DNA of 64,000 nucleotides from an uncultured bacterium (GCA_947364395.1 CANASS010000003.1:30969-94968), one strand, 5' to 3'. Shown: positions 45,383-54,507, counted from the stretch's first letter. Made by a program: numbers and translations. The notes: generated by a model not told the origin, from the letters alone.

Positions 45383-46305
45383 AACGAACAAAATATCCGA
45401 TCCATCCCGATTTTCAGAAGTGGGCGAACATGAATCCACCGCTTCATAAAGCCACAATTCCCGTGATGCAAAAGCTCATGGGCCTCCTCTTTACAAGAGA
45501 ACGCTCCACGGCTGATGTGACCGTGGAGCGGAAAGTCATTCCCGTGGGTGGCGGCACGATCCGGGCGCTTTGGTATTGTCCGAAAGACGTTGGGGAACAC
45601 GCACCTTGTCTCTTGTATTATCACGGCGGCGGTTTTGTGCTCCCCGCCGCACTATATCATTACAGCCTGGCGAAGGAATACGCTCAAAGGGCGCACTGCA
45701 AGGTGCTTTTTGTGGATTACCGCCTTGCGCCCAGGTTTCCGTTCCCAGCAGCGCCGGAGGACTGCTATTTGGCTTATGCGTGGGCTGCGGCCAATGCCGG
45801 GGACCTCTCGATCGACACTTCCCGGATGGCCGTCGCGGGGGACAGTGCCGGAGGTGCGCTGGCGACAGTCGTCTGCCTGATGGCAAAGGAACGAGGACAG
45901 CTCATGCCGTGCGGACAGATGATGATGTATCCGGTTACGGGCATCGGCATGGAGACGGAATCCATGAAAAAATACACGGATACCCCTATGTGCAACAGCC
46001 GGGATGCCGAGAAGTACGACAAATTATACAGGCCGGACCCCTCTGCTGGGAAACTGGAATACGCTTCGCCCATCCAAGCGGAATCCCTGGCCGGTTTGCC
46101 TGCCGCGTATATCGAGACAGCTGAGTTTGACTGTCTGCGGGACGGGGGTATCCTCTATGCGGAACGTCTGCGGAAATTTGGCGTTCCGGTCGAGCTGCAC
46201 AACACGGAAGGAACGATGCACGGATTCGATATCGTGCTGGACAGCCCGATTGTCCGTAACTGTGTTGACCGGCGCACCGCATTTTTAAAGAAGATTTTTT
46301 CGTAG
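45379..46305 (+). CDS. Alpha/beta hydrolase (HSL-type esterase)
   Basis: 308 residues. Oxyanion-hole motif YYHGGGFV, nucleophile GDSAGG, acid in EFDCLRD and catalytic His in MHGFD: a complete hormone-sensitive-lipase-family esterase. Start ATG 45379 overlaps the HAD remnant stop. Base composition is lower in GC than the purine cluster, consistent with acquisition. Probably acts on short acyl esters. Confidence 0.87.
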   Translation: MKRTKYPIHPDFQKWANMNPPLHKATIPVMQKLMGLLFTRERSTADVTVERKVIPVGGGTIRALWYCPKDVGEHAPCLLYYHGGGFVLPAALYHYSLAKEYAQRAHCKVLFVDYRLAPRFPFPAAPEDCYLAYAWAAANAGDLSIDTSRMAVAGDSAGGALATVVCLMAKERGQLMPCGQMMMYPVTGIGMETESMKKYTDTPMCNSRDAEKYDKLYRPDPSAGKLEYASPIQAESLAGLPAAYIETAEFDCLRDGGILYAERLRKFGVPVELHNTEGTMHGFDIVLDSPIVRNCVDRRTAFLKKIFS

Positions 46306-46317
46306 GTGGAAGATCAA

Positions 46318-47703
46318 GTGAACCGTAAAGAGAGACAGCAAGCCGCCTGGACGACTGCCGCAACTATCATGACTCTGGCCTGGCCCACCATCGTCGAACA
46401 GGTCATGCAGACGGCAGTCCAATACATTGACACTGCCATGGTAGGCTCCCTGGGCACCCAGGCCACCGCCGCCGTGGGGGCCACCAGCACCATAGCATGG
46501 TTGGTAGGCAGCACCTTTTCCGCTTTGGGCGTGGGTTTCCTGGCGCTGATTGCCAAAGCCTACGGCGCGGGAGATCTGGAGGCCGCGAAAAAAGCGGCGG
46601 CTCAGACCTCCCTGGTGGTTCTGGTTGCGGGTATCTTCGCCACCATTGTCTGTACCGCCGTCAGCGGCATGGTCCCCGTATGGATGCAGGTAGACCCCGC
46701 CGTCCAGTAGCTGGCCGGGACTTACTTTTTCATCCTTTACCTGCCCATGTTGTTCCGGTCTGCCTCGATCCTGTTCGGCACCGTCCTCCGAGCTGCGGGC
46801 GACACCAAGACACCCATGCGGGTGGGGATCATCGTCAACTGCATCAATATCGTGCTGAATTTCCTGCTGATCTATGATACCAGAACCGTTTCCCTGCTGG
46901 GCCTCCGATTCGCCATTCCCGGGGCCGGGTGGGGCGTCACCGGCGCGGCGGCAGCCAGCGCCCTGTCCTACGTGTGGGGCGGTATCCACATCACCTGGGT
47001 TCTCTGGCGGCATCCCTTGGTCTCACCCAAAGGCATGAGCCTAAAACCAGACGCGAGTATTCTGCGCCCCTGCGTAAAAATTGCCTTTCACAATATGCTC
47101 CAGCGTTTTGGAACCTCTTTGGGTTATGTGGTCTTTGCCGCGATGATCAATTCTTTGGGCGAGGTGGCCACTGCCGCCCACACCATCGCCAACACAGTGG
47201 AATCCGCCTTCTATATCCCAGGTTACGGGATGCAGACCGCCGCCGCTACCCTGGCTGGAAACGCCTACGGCGCGGGGGACCGGAAACGCATGAAATCCCT
47301 GGCCAATATGTTCCTGCCCATTGAGATCGTTCTGATGATTCTTTCCGGTGCGGCGCTCTTTTTCTCCGCCCCGCTCCTGGTTGGAATTTTTACCAAGAGC
47401 CGGGAGGTCATCATCCTGGGCAGCACAGTCCTGCGCATGGTAGCGGTCTCTGAGCCATTCTACGGGGTGTCTATCATTATGGAGGGGTTGATGATGGGTG
47501 TCGGCAAGACAAAGGTGCCGTTTCTCTACAACATTACCGGGATGTGGTGCATCCGCATCCTGGGGGCCATGATCTGCATCCGTTTTCTGGAAATGGGCCT
47601 TGTCTCCGCTTGGGCGTGCATGATTGCCCATAATATGCTGTTGTTTTGTTTCTATCTGGTCACGTTTGTAAGAGGAAGCTGGAACCCATTGAATACAGAA
47701 TAG
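46318..47703 (+). pseudogene. MATE-family efflux transporter interrupted by an in-frame amber codon
   Basis: The frame encodes a full MATE transporter of about 461 codons with ~12 membrane segments (IMTLAWPTIVEQVMQTAVQY; MRVGIIVNCINIVLNFLLIY), but a TAG at 46708-46710 follows VDPAVQ and the same frame resumes as LAGTYFFILYLPMLFRS. One base change (CAG to TAG) explains it. GTG 46318 has GGTGG 8 bases upstream; GTG 46306 is an alternative. The N-terminal 130 residues alone could not transport. Sequencing error or readthrough are the alternatives. Confidence 0.8.
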
Positions 47704-47952
47704 CTGACTAACGCATAAAATTCAAAAATTTCGCCGCCAGCATCGCACTTTGTGCGATGCTGGCGGTTATAGTTGCTAAAGCAACCAAGCCAAATCGCAT
47801 ATTTTTGGATTTACGACAAAATTTTAGGGGGTGTTTTACTGGTAACTTGGCAGGCACCTGACCGGGGGACCCCAATCTATTCTTTTCATAAGTGCTCAAT
47901 TCCGTATAAATATGAATAGAATTGTAACTTTTCAAATATAAAAATCAGCGAT
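47704..47952. other. 249-bp AT-rich intergenic region before the second tRNA-Ala
   Basis: Contains the terminator at 47734, a small GTTGC/GCAAC hairpin right after it, and AT-rich sequence with GGGGGTG and CCGGGGGACC runs. Possibly an end region of an older element. No gene seen. Confidence 0.4.
47734..47766 (+). terminator. Hairpin after the MATE gene
   Basis: Perfect 15-bp stem CCGCCAGCATCGCAC / GTGCGATGCTGGCGG with a 3-base loop, followed by TTAT. T-tract is weak. Confidence 0.6.
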
Positions 47953-48028
<76 letters not shown>

Positions 48029-48040
48029 CCGGGAACCAGG

Positions 48041-48079
48041 AAAAGTTCGTTTTGATGAAAGTCAAAACGAACTTTTTTA
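48041..48079 (+). terminator. Terminator after the second tRNA-Ala
   Basis: Perfect 15-bp stem AAAAGTTCGTTTTGA / TCAAAACGAACTTTT followed by TT. Confidence 0.85.
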
Positions 48080-48180
48080 TTTCCCGCCTACAGATTGATA
48101 TATCCCGTAAATGCCATTTACCCTCTCTCCTGCCCCATATCTTCTAAAATCAGGCCAATACCATACAACTCAATATTCCG

Positions 48181-48211
48181 AAAAAAGCGCGATACGGCAT
48201 CGCGCTTTTTT
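48181..48211. terminator. Hairpin upstream of repA
   Basis: AAAAAAGCGCGAT / ATCGCGCTTTTTT, 5-base loop, 24 bases before the repA start. It can end transcription entering the element, or attenuate repA. Confidence 0.65.
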
Positions 48212-48235
48212 CATGCTCAAAAGGAGGACTCTACC

Positions 48236-49180
48236 ATGCCGGAAGTCATCCTGTCAAACTATTTCTACGGGGACGAAGCGGAAGAATTTATCTATTTCAA
48301 AATCCCCCGCCTGCTGATCACGGACCAAAAGTTCAAGCACGTTTCCACGGATGCCAAGCTCCTCTATGGTATGCTGCTGGACCGCATGGGCCTGTCCGTC
48401 AAAAACAACTGGTGCGATGACAGCGGGCGTGTCTATATCTACTACACCCTGGACGAGATATGCGAGGATATGTGCTGCGGGCGGGACAAGGCCATGAAGC
48501 TGCTGGCCGAACTGGATAAGGGCAAGGGCATCGGCCTGATCGAGCGTGTCAGGCAGGGCCAGGGCCGCCCCACAAAAATCTATGTCAAGCGGTTCACTAC
48601 CCGCGCCACGCCGCCGAAATCGGCCCCGCCGCCCCCGGATATTTTTTTGCCCGGCTCAGAGGTCGAAAAAAACCACCCCCAGACGTCGGAAAAATCCACC
48701 TCAAGAGGTCGGAAAAAACCACGTCAAGGGGTCGATTTTTCCGACCCTAATCATACTGAGGGAACTCAAACTGATTTTAACCAGCCTTACCCATCCATCC
48801 CCCCTCAAAGGCCCCCGGCGGCGGACATGGGGACAGACCGATACGAACAGCGGGAGGAGGTCAAAGAAAACATCGGCTTTGACAACCTCCAACGGGCCCA
48901 CCCCTATGACGATGTGGAGAGCCTGCTGGAGCTCATGGTGGACGTGCTATGCAGCACCGCCCCCACCATGCGGATCGGCGGCGAAGCCCTCCCCACGGAG
49001 GTGGTGAAGCAGCGGTTCCGAACGTTGGACAGCACCCACATCGAGTACGTCATGGAGGCCATGAGCCAGACCACCACGAAAATCAATAACATCCGGGCCT
49101 ATCTTCTCACGGCGCTCTACAACGCGCCGGTGACGATGGGCCCTTACTATTCCGCCGCTGTGCGGCATGACTTTGGCTGA
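48236..49180 (+). CDS. Replication initiator protein A (RepA_N family)
   Basis: 314 residues. The N-terminal RepA domain (SNYFYGDEAEEFIYFKIPRLL, DAKLLYGMLLDRMGLSVKNNW) is the winged-helix initiator used by plasmids and ICEs of Firmicutes; the middle is Pro/Ser-rich and the C-terminus (PYDDVESLLELMVDVLCS ... LLTALYNAP) is a DUF6017-like region. It would start replication of the excised circle. ATG 48236 is set by AAGGAGG 10 bases upstream; the frame open from 48095 is rejected. Confidence 0.88.
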   Translation: MPEVILSNYFYGDEAEEFIYFKIPRLLITDQKFKHVSTDAKLLYGMLLDRMGLSVKNNWCDDSGRVYIYYTLDEICEDMCCGRDKAMKLLAELDKGKGIGLIERVRQGQGRPTKIYVKRFTTRATPPKSAPPPPDIFLPGSEVEKNHPQTSEKSTSRGRKKPRQGVDFSDPNHTEGTQTDFNQPYPSIPPQRPPAADMGTDRYEQREEVKENIGFDNLQRAHPYDDVESLLELMVDVLCSTAPTMRIGGEALPTEVVKQRFRTLDSTHIEYVMEAMSQTTTKINNIRAYLLTALYNAPVTMGPYYSAAVRHDFG

Positions 49181-49186
49181 ATGAAA

Positions 49187-49202
49187 TCTCATCATGAGAC
49201 GC
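49187..49202. promoter_or_regulatory. TCTCA-N3-TGAGACGC site 1
   Basis: TCTCATCATGAGACGC, followed by GAAA. Lies 7 bases after the repA stop and 88 bases before parB. Confidence 0.6.
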
Positions 49203-49241
49203 GAAATCGGCTGAATCTATAACTTTGTGTTGGAAATGGAA

Positions 49242-49257
49242 TCTCATCGTGAGACGC
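49242..49257. promoter_or_regulatory. TCTCA-N3-TGAGACGC site 2
   Basis: TCTCATCGTGAGACGC, 55 bases after site 1 and 33 before the parB start. Confidence 0.6.
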
Positions 49258-49289
49258 CATTTTTAGCAAATAAATTTTTGGAGGTATTT

Positions 49290-51575
49290 ATGGCAAACGA
49301 AAACAGCAAAGACCCCGCGATCCCCCAGCCCCAAACCATCCCCCTGGCAAAGATCCACGACCTGCCCGGCGCGTTCATCAGCAAGCAGCCGGACAAGACC
49401 TACGGCGGCCTCGTCACCAGCATCCAGACCGCCGGAGTGAAGGACCCCGTGATCCTGCGTCTGCGGGAGGACGGGGAGTACCAGCTTGTCACGGGCTACC
49501 GCCGCCGTCGGGCCTGTGAGCTGGCGAAGAAGCCGGACATCCCCGCGCTGGTGTACGAGATGTCCATGCAGGAGGCGCTGGACTACCACCGGCGGGTGCA
49601 GACCCAGCCCAATATGGCGGTTCCCGGCAAGCTGGTCCAGCCTGCCGCCAAGGGGCAAACTGCCGACCTCAAGGGGCCGGAAAAGCCGACCACAGCCCCC
49701 ACCGCTGGTGACAAGGCCAAAGGCGAGGGTAAGCCCGCCCAGGAGCCCAAGCCCGCCGCCGCTGGCGGGAAGGGCAAACCCACCGAGACCCCGGCACAGC
49801 CCGCCGCCCCTGCCGCTGGCGATAAAGCCAAGGATGAGGGCAAGCCCGCCCCGGAACCCAAGCCCGCCGCCGCTGGCGGGAAGGGTAAACCCGCCGAGGC
49901 CCCGGCACAGCCCGCCGCCCCTGCCGCTGGCGATAAGGCCAAGGGCAAGGGCGAGCCCGCCCAGGAGCCCAAGCCCGCCACCGCTGACGGGAAGGACAAA
50001 CCCACCGAGGCCCCGACCCCGGAGCAGCCCGCCGCCCCCGCCGCTGGTGACAAGGCCAAGAGTGAGGGTAAGCCCGCCCAGGAGCCTAAGCCCGCCGCTG
50101 CTGACGGGAGGGACAAACCCACCGAGGCCCCGGCACAGCCCGCCGCCCCTGCCGCTGGCGGCAAGGCTAAAGGCGAGGGCAAGCCTGCCCCGGAGCCCGA
50201 ACCCGCCGCCACTGGCAGGAAGGACAAACCCGCCGAGGCCAAGCCCCCGGAGCAGCCCGCCGCCCCTGCTGCTGGTGACAAGACCAAGGATGAGGCCAAG
50301 CCCGTCCAAGAGCCCAAGCCCGCCACAGTGGAGCAATCCGCCGCCGCTGTTGGCCCCGCCGCCAAGGGCCCCGCGGGTACGGCCATCGGCCAAGTGTTGA
50401 CGGAGCGGCTTTCGCCCCCGGACGAGGCGGCCAAGAAGGACTTCCCCATGCCCAAGGAGGGCGAATCCATCTTTGTCACCCTGCACCCCGCCTATCTGGT
50501 GAAGTCCGAGTACAACACCATTTCCGTGGACCCCAAGAGCGAGGACTACCAGGAATTGAAAAAATCCATCGAGATCAACGGCGTGAAAGACCCGGTGCTG
50601 GCCCGCATTGGCGACGCTGGCACCCTGGAGATCGTGTCCGGCCAGCGCCGCCACATGATCGCCACCGAGCTGAACTATCCTGTCCCCACCATTATCCAGA
50701 AAATTTCCGATGCTGACGTGAAGATTTTGGTGGCGGACGGCAACCTCCACCGGCCCAAAATCTCCATGTATGATCTGTCCCGGTCCCTGCGGATGAAGAT
50801 GGAGGGCATGAAGCAGAAGTCGGGCCGCCGCAAAAAGGGCACATTCAAGGCGGAGGAGCTGGACAGTGACGTGAAGCTGGCCCAGGAGATGGGCATGGCC
50901 GTCAGCAAGCTCAACCGCCTGATCCGGCTGTCCGAGGCCACCAAGGACGTGTGCGACCGGGTGGACGATGGTTCCCTGTCCCTGTCCGTGGCGTCGGCCA
51001 TCTCCTTTTTGAAGCCGGAAAACCAGGACAATGTGCTGCATCTGGCCGACCTGGGCTACAAAGTGCCCGCAGAACGGGTGGAGTACATGAAAAAAGTGGA
51101 GAAGGCGGGCAAGCTGAACGATGAAACCATGCGGAAGGTGCTGGACGGCCAAAATGTACTGGATAAGCCCGCGCAGACCGTTGCCCCGGCACCCCAGCCC
51201 AGCGCCCCGGCCAATGAGCCGCCTGTGATCCCCCCGTCCCCGGACGTGGCCCAGCCCGCCCCGGCCCAGCCGGAGGGCGCCGCCGTACCCACCGAGGGGC
51301 AGGATGGCCCCGTGCCCGCCGCGCCGCCTACGTCCGCCCCCGCCGAGGGCCAGCCCCAGGGGAAAGACGAGCCCATTGACGGCAAGCAGGAGCGGCCCGA
51401 ATACACAAAGGTGGTTTTGGCCGGGGACCGTCTGCGGAAATACTTCCCGGACGTGATGATGACGCCCCGCGAGATCGAGGAAAGCATCTACGACGCATTG
51501 GAGGAGCGCCGCCAGCGCCAGCAGAAGGAGAAGGAAAAGCTGACGATTTTCCCCAAGCGGGGCCCGAAGCATTAA
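49290..51575 (+). CDS. ParB-like protein with two ParB domains and an internal repeat array
   Basis: 761 residues from ATG 49290 (GGAGG upstream). A first ParB N-terminal-like domain covers about residues 17-105 (IPLAKIHDLPGAF ... VTGYRRRRACELAK). A Pro/Ala/Lys-rich array of about six 37-39-residue units spans about 139-351. A second, complete ParB core covers about 390-640 (ISVDPKSEDYQELKKSI, SGQRRHMIATEL, an HTH region, SVASAISFLKPENQDN). A Pro/Ala linker and a basic tail FPKRGPKH follow. Likely partition or regulation of the element by binding a centromere-like site. The two ParB modules on one chain, joined by a repeat linker, are unusual. Confidence 0.82.
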   Translation: MANENSKDPAIPQPQTIPLAKIHDLPGAFISKQPDKTYGGLVTSIQTAGVKDPVILRLREDGEYQLVTGYRRRRACELAKKPDIPALVYEMSMQEALDYHRRVQTQPNMAVPGKLVQPAAKGQTADLKGPEKPTTAPTAGDKAKGEGKPAQEPKPAAAGGKGKPTETPAQPAAPAAGDKAKDEGKPAPEPKPAAAGGKGKPAEAPAQPAAPAAGDKAKGKGEPAQEPKPATADGKDKPTEAPTPEQPAAPAAGDKAKSEGKPAQEPKPAAADGRDKPTEAPAQPAAPAAGGKAKGEGKPAPEPEPAATGRKDKPAEAKPPEQPAAPAAGDKTKDEAKPVQEPKPATVEQSAAAVGPAAKGPAGTAIGQVLTERLSPPDEAAKKDFPMPKEGESIFVTLHPAYLVKSEYNTISVDPKSEDYQELKKSIEINGVKDPVLARIGDAGTLEIVSGQRRHMIATELNYPVPTIIQKISDADVKILVADGNLHRPKISMYDLSRSLRMKMEGMKQKSGRRKKGTFKAEELDSDVKLAQEMGMAVSKLNRLIRLSEATKDVCDRVDDGSLSLSVASAISFLKPENQDNVLHLADLGYKVPAERVEYMKKVEKAGKLNDETMRKVLDGQNVLDKPAQTVAPAPQPSAPANEPPVIPPSPDVAQPAPAQPEGAAVPTEGQDGPVPAAPPTSAPAEGQPQGKDEPIDGKQERPEYTKVVLAGDRLRKYFPDVMMTPREIEESIYDALEERRQRQQKEKEKLTIFPKRGPKH
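49704..50340 (+). repeat. Intragenic tandem repeat in the ParB gene
   Basis: Units start at about 49704, 49815, 49926, 50043, 50154 and 50271, so periods are 111, 111, 117, 111 and 117 bases, all multiples of three. Each encodes AGDKAKGEGKPAQEPKPA-like sequence with substitutions; the 117-base units add two residues (PE or KP). Confidence 0.85.
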
Positions 51576-52244
51576 ATGGTAGAGTTCACCGCCCATATCG
51601 CCAACCTGGGCAAATACAATGCCGGGGTGCTGGCCGATACCCCGCTGTCCTTCCCCACCACCACGGAGCAGGTGCAGGCGGCTTTGCGGGTGATTGGCGT
51701 GGACGGCCTGCGGTACGGGGAAATCATCATCCTGGACTATGCCATTGGAGTGAAAGGCGTGGCGCGGGCCCTGGGCCAGTACGCCCACGTTGACGAACTG
51801 AACTATCTCGCCAGCCGTCTGAACGAACTGGACCCGGAGGAACTGATGAAGTTTGCCGCCGCCATCGAGTTCGGGGAGTACGCCAGCAGCGCGGAGGACT
51901 TGATCAACCTGACGCATAACCTGGATCGTTACGAACTCTATCCCGTCCAGAACGCGGAGGAATACGGGAATTGGCTGATCGACGAACTACAGGCCATCAA
52001 GCTCCCGGAAGAAGCCCTGGATTATTTTGACTACGAATCCTATGGCAGAGACACCTCCATCAACGAGGGCGGTATGTTTACATCCTGCGGGTATATGCTG
52101 GCCGGGCCGGAGCCGTTCCGAAAGGTCTATGACGGCCAGCACATCCCGGAGCAATACAGGGTGTTCCAGTACCCCATCCAACAGAAGATCACGGCGCCCC
52201 GCTCCAACAGGAGCCGGGACAGCCCCCGCCCCAAGCGCCCATGA
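51576..52244 (+). CDS. ardA: Antirestriction protein ArdA
   Basis: 222 residues. ArdA is an acidic DNA mimic that blocks type I restriction enzymes on entry into a new host. The sequence is strongly acidic with the family pattern FTAHIANLGKYNAGVL, LNYLASRLNELDPEEL and AAAIEFGEYASSAEDLINLT. It starts immediately after the parB stop (TAAATG), so the two are coupled. Its own stop lies inside a terminator hairpin. Confidence 0.9.
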   Translation: MVEFTAHIANLGKYNAGVLADTPLSFPTTTEQVQAALRVIGVDGLRYGEIIILDYAIGVKGVARALGQYAHVDELNYLASRLNELDPEELMKFAAAIEFGEYASSAEDLINLTHNLDRYELYPVQNAEEYGNWLIDELQAIKLPEEALDYFDYESYGRDTSINEGGMFTSCGYMLAGPEPFRKVYDGQHIPEQYRVFQYPIQQKITAPRSNRSRDSPRPKRP

Positions 52245-52257
52245 GGGCGCTTTTTTT
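52233..52257 (+). terminator. Terminator overlapping the ardA stop codon
   Basis: Stem AAGCGCCC / GGGCGCTT with loop ATGA (which holds the stop TGA), then TTTTT. Confidence 0.8.
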
Positions 52258-52271
52258 GTACCCGAAAGCAG

Positions 52272-53099
52272 GTGAACGCCATTAAAAAAACGCTAAGCGC
52301 GGTTTCACTGTCTGGCGGGAAGGACTCAACGGCCATGCTGCTGCTCATGATCGAACGGGGTATGCCCATTGACATGGTGCTGGTAGGCGATACTGGCATG
52401 GAGTTCCCCGAAATGTATGAACATTGGGACAGGGTGGAGCAGTACCTACTACGGGAGCGGGGCTTAAAATTGACGATCCTGCGGGCGGCCCATAGTTTTG
52501 AGTGGTTCATGTTCGATCAGCCCAAAGAAAAGCAGTCCTCTATTGACCTGCGAAATAAGCTGGGCGTGTCCCTATATGGAAACGGATGGCCCAGCATGAA
52601 GGTGCGGTGGTGTACCGGCCAGCTCAAAACACATTTGATCAACAGGACGGTATCACAGCTCAAAAAAGAATATGAAATCATCCACTATATCGGGATCGCC
52701 GCTGACGAGGCGGGCCGGTGCAAGCCGGACAAACACAACCGCTATCCGCTGGTAGAGTGGGGGATCACCGAGGCCCAGGCATTGCAAATCTGTTATGAAC
52801 GGGGCTTTGATTGGGGCGGCCTGTATGAGATATACCACCGCTGCTCCTGCTGGTGCTGTCCGTTGCAGCGGATCGGGGAATTGCGGAAGCTGCGCTGCCA
52901 CCATCCCCAGCTATGGGCCAAGCTGCTGAAACTGGACGAGCGTGCCCTGGGCCAATTCGGGCGCACCCCTCTGGGGCGGTTTAAGGACGGCTGGACAGTG
53001 GCGGCGCTGGAAGAACGGTTTGCCGCCGAGGATCGGGCGCTGTGTCTGTTTCATGACCAACAGCCGTCCAAAAAGTGCAGGTCGAGACGCAAACGCTGA
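52272..53099 (+). CDS. PAPS-reductase-like PP-loop protein
   Basis: 275 residues. The PP-loop SLSGGKDSTAML binds ATP, as in PAPS reductases and DndC-type sulfur-transfer proteins; a Cys cluster (HRCSCWCCPLQR) later could bind a metal or Fe-S centre, and an RWCTGQLKT motif lies between. This type is frequent in ICEs and phages, with no proven role; DNA or RNA thio-modification is one possibility. GTG 52272 is the probable start, though the ribosome site is weak. Confidence 0.8.
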   Translation: MNAIKKTLSAVSLSGGKDSTAMLLLMIERGMPIDMVLVGDTGMEFPEMYEHWDRVEQYLLRERGLKLTILRAAHSFEWFMFDQPKEKQSSIDLRNKLGVSLYGNGWPSMKVRWCTGQLKTHLINRTVSQLKKEYEIIHYIGIAADEAGRCKPDKHNRYPLVEWGITEAQALQICYERGFDWGGLYEIYHRCSCWCCPLQRIGELRKLRCHHPQLWAKLLKLDERALGQFGRTPLGRFKDGWTVAALEERFAAEDRALCLFHDQQPSKKCRSRRKR

Positions 53100-53137
53100 T
53101 AAATTAAATATTTTAGCCACAGAAAGGAAGTGAAAAT

Positions 53138-53956
53138 TTGAGCGATTATGAGGACAAAAAGCAGGCCCGGATAGACAGCTACCGGGAAAAAGCGGAACAG
53201 GCCCGCGCTGAAAGCTACAGGCTGTCAAAGCAGTCATCGGATATGGCATCCATCATCCCCATGGGCCAGCCGGTCCACGGGGCCGCAGACCGGCGCTATC
53301 GTGACCGCATCGGCAAAAAAATGGATCAGTCTTTGGCCGCCATGGACAAGGCCGCCTATTATGAGCAGAAAGCGGAGGCGGCGGAAAACAACACTGCCAT
53401 CTCCTCAGACGACCCGGAGGTCCTTGCCAAGCTGACGGAAAAGCTGGAAACCCTCCAGATCATGCAGACCCGGATGAAGCAGATCAACGCCTACTACCGC
53501 AAAAACGGCACCTGCCGGGGGTTCCACGGCCTGTCTGACGAGGCCGCGGACAAGCTGATCAGCGACGTGCAGTACCACCCCTGGGACAGATCGCCCTATC
53601 CGGCATTTGCGCTGTCTAATAATAACGCCGAAATACGCCGGTTGAAGGGCCGCATTGAGCAGCTTACCAGGGCCAGGGAGGTGGGCTACCAGGGCTGGGA
53701 GTTCGACGGCGGGCGCGTGGTCGCCAACATGGAGAACAACCGCCTGCAAGTCTTTTTTGACGAAAAGCCGGATGAAGAAACCCGCCAGGATCTGAAGGGC
53801 CACGGGTTCCGCTGGGCCAGGAGCGAGGGCGCTTGGCAGCGCCAGCTCACCGGCAACGCCATCTACGCCGCCAAGCAGGTGAAGGCCATCCAGCCCTTGG
53901 ACGGTTCAGACCCAGTGAAAATCCAGCCCAAGCGGAAGCCCGGCCCAAAACATTAG
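53138..53956 (+). CDS. DUF3560-domain protein
   Basis: 272 residues. Charged N-terminal helical region (YEDKKQARIDSYREKAEQARA), DUF3560 core with the typical HPWDRSPYPAF-like segment, and a C-terminal GFRWARSEGAWQRQLTGNA motif. Common accessory gene of mobile elements, function unknown. TTG 53138 with GAAAGGAAG upstream. Its last residues KRKPGPKH echo the KRGPKH tail of the ParB protein. Confidence 0.8.
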   Translation: MSDYEDKKQARIDSYREKAEQARAESYRLSKQSSDMASIIPMGQPVHGAADRRYRDRIGKKMDQSLAAMDKAAYYEQKAEAAENNTAISSDDPEVLAKLTEKLETLQIMQTRMKQINAYYRKNGTCRGFHGLSDEAADKLISDVQYHPWDRSPYPAFALSNNNAEIRRLKGRIEQLTRAREVGYQGWEFDGGRVVANMENNRLQVFFDEKPDEETRQDLKGHGFRWARSEGAWQRQLTGNAIYAAKQVKAIQPLDGSDPVKIQPKRKPGPKH

Positions 53957-53969
53957 GAGGTATGCACCC

Positions 53970-54299
53970 ATGGAAAATCCCAACACCACCCCGGAGCGCA
54001 TGAGGGAAATTGAGATCTTCGGCGTTCCCGCCCTGTTCAGCAAGCATCCGATCCCGGAGGACGGCATTTATCCCGGTATGTCCCTGTATGAGCTCCAGGG
54101 GCGGGACGGCCGGTTCATGGGCGCTGTGCTCACCCCTGTGCCCATCCCGGTGCTGGCGGACGGCCCCCGCGACCTGAAGCCGGGCGACCTGGTGATGGAC
54201 ATCGGGGCGGGGTATTACACCCCCTCGGAGTTTGAGGAAAAGTACCTGTCCCCGGACTTTGACGGGGAAACGGCAGAGCGGTATGGAAAAGAGGATTGA
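53970..54299 (+). CDS. LPD28-like small protein
   Basis: 109 residues. The pattern IEIFGVPALFSKHPIPEDGIYPGMSLYELQGRD matches the LPD28 domain (large polyvalent protein-associated), found in mobile-element proteins; here it stands alone. AGGAGG lies 9 bases before ATG, 13 bp after the DUF3560 gene. Function unknown. Confidence 0.72.
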   Translation: MENPNTTPERMREIEIFGVPALFSKHPIPEDGIYPGMSLYELQGRDGRFMGAVLTPVPIPVLADGPRDLKPGDLVMDIGAGYYTPSEFEEKYLSPDFDGETAERYGKED

Positions 54300-54460
54300 G
54301 CGCCATCCCCAAAACAACGATCCCGCCGTCCCAATAAGCCCCCGACCCGGCAGCCCTGCCCAGACAGCGCCGCTTGCGGCGCTGTCCCAGCAAGTATGTC
54401 ATTTGTTAAACAAATGACCCTTGTTAGGGGGAATTCCCCCCTAATACCCCCACACGGTTC

Positions 54461-54479
54461 GCGTCTCACCATGAGACGC
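54461..54479. promoter_or_regulatory. TCTCA-N3-TGAGACGC site 3
   Basis: GCGTCTCACCATGAGACGC, a perfect 8-bp inverted repeat around CCA, followed by GAAA. Confidence 0.65.
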
Positions 54480-54507
54480 GAAAAACGGCCAGCGGCACAC
54501 CAATATG

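Larger units (their letters stand above)
40535..47952. mobile_element. Putative genomic island between duplicated tRNA-Ala genes
   Basis: About 7.4 kb flanked by two identical 76-base tRNA genes, the pattern left when an element integrates at a tRNA and restores it. It carries cargo-type genes (Mn catalase, SDR, thioredoxin-domain protein, esterase, MATE) and damaged genes, but no integrase, so it would be a relic. Plain tRNA duplication is the alternative. Confidence 0.45.

Noticed and set aside
46708..46710. Pyrrolysine or selenocysteine decoding at the MATE stop
   Set aside because: TAG is not a selenocysteine codon, and no pyrrolysine genes or context are visible; a point mutation is simpler.
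49704..50340. CRISPR-like periodic repeats
   Set aside because: The repeats are in-frame coding units of 111-117 bases with no unique spacers between short identical repeats. No CRISPR array was seen in the window.
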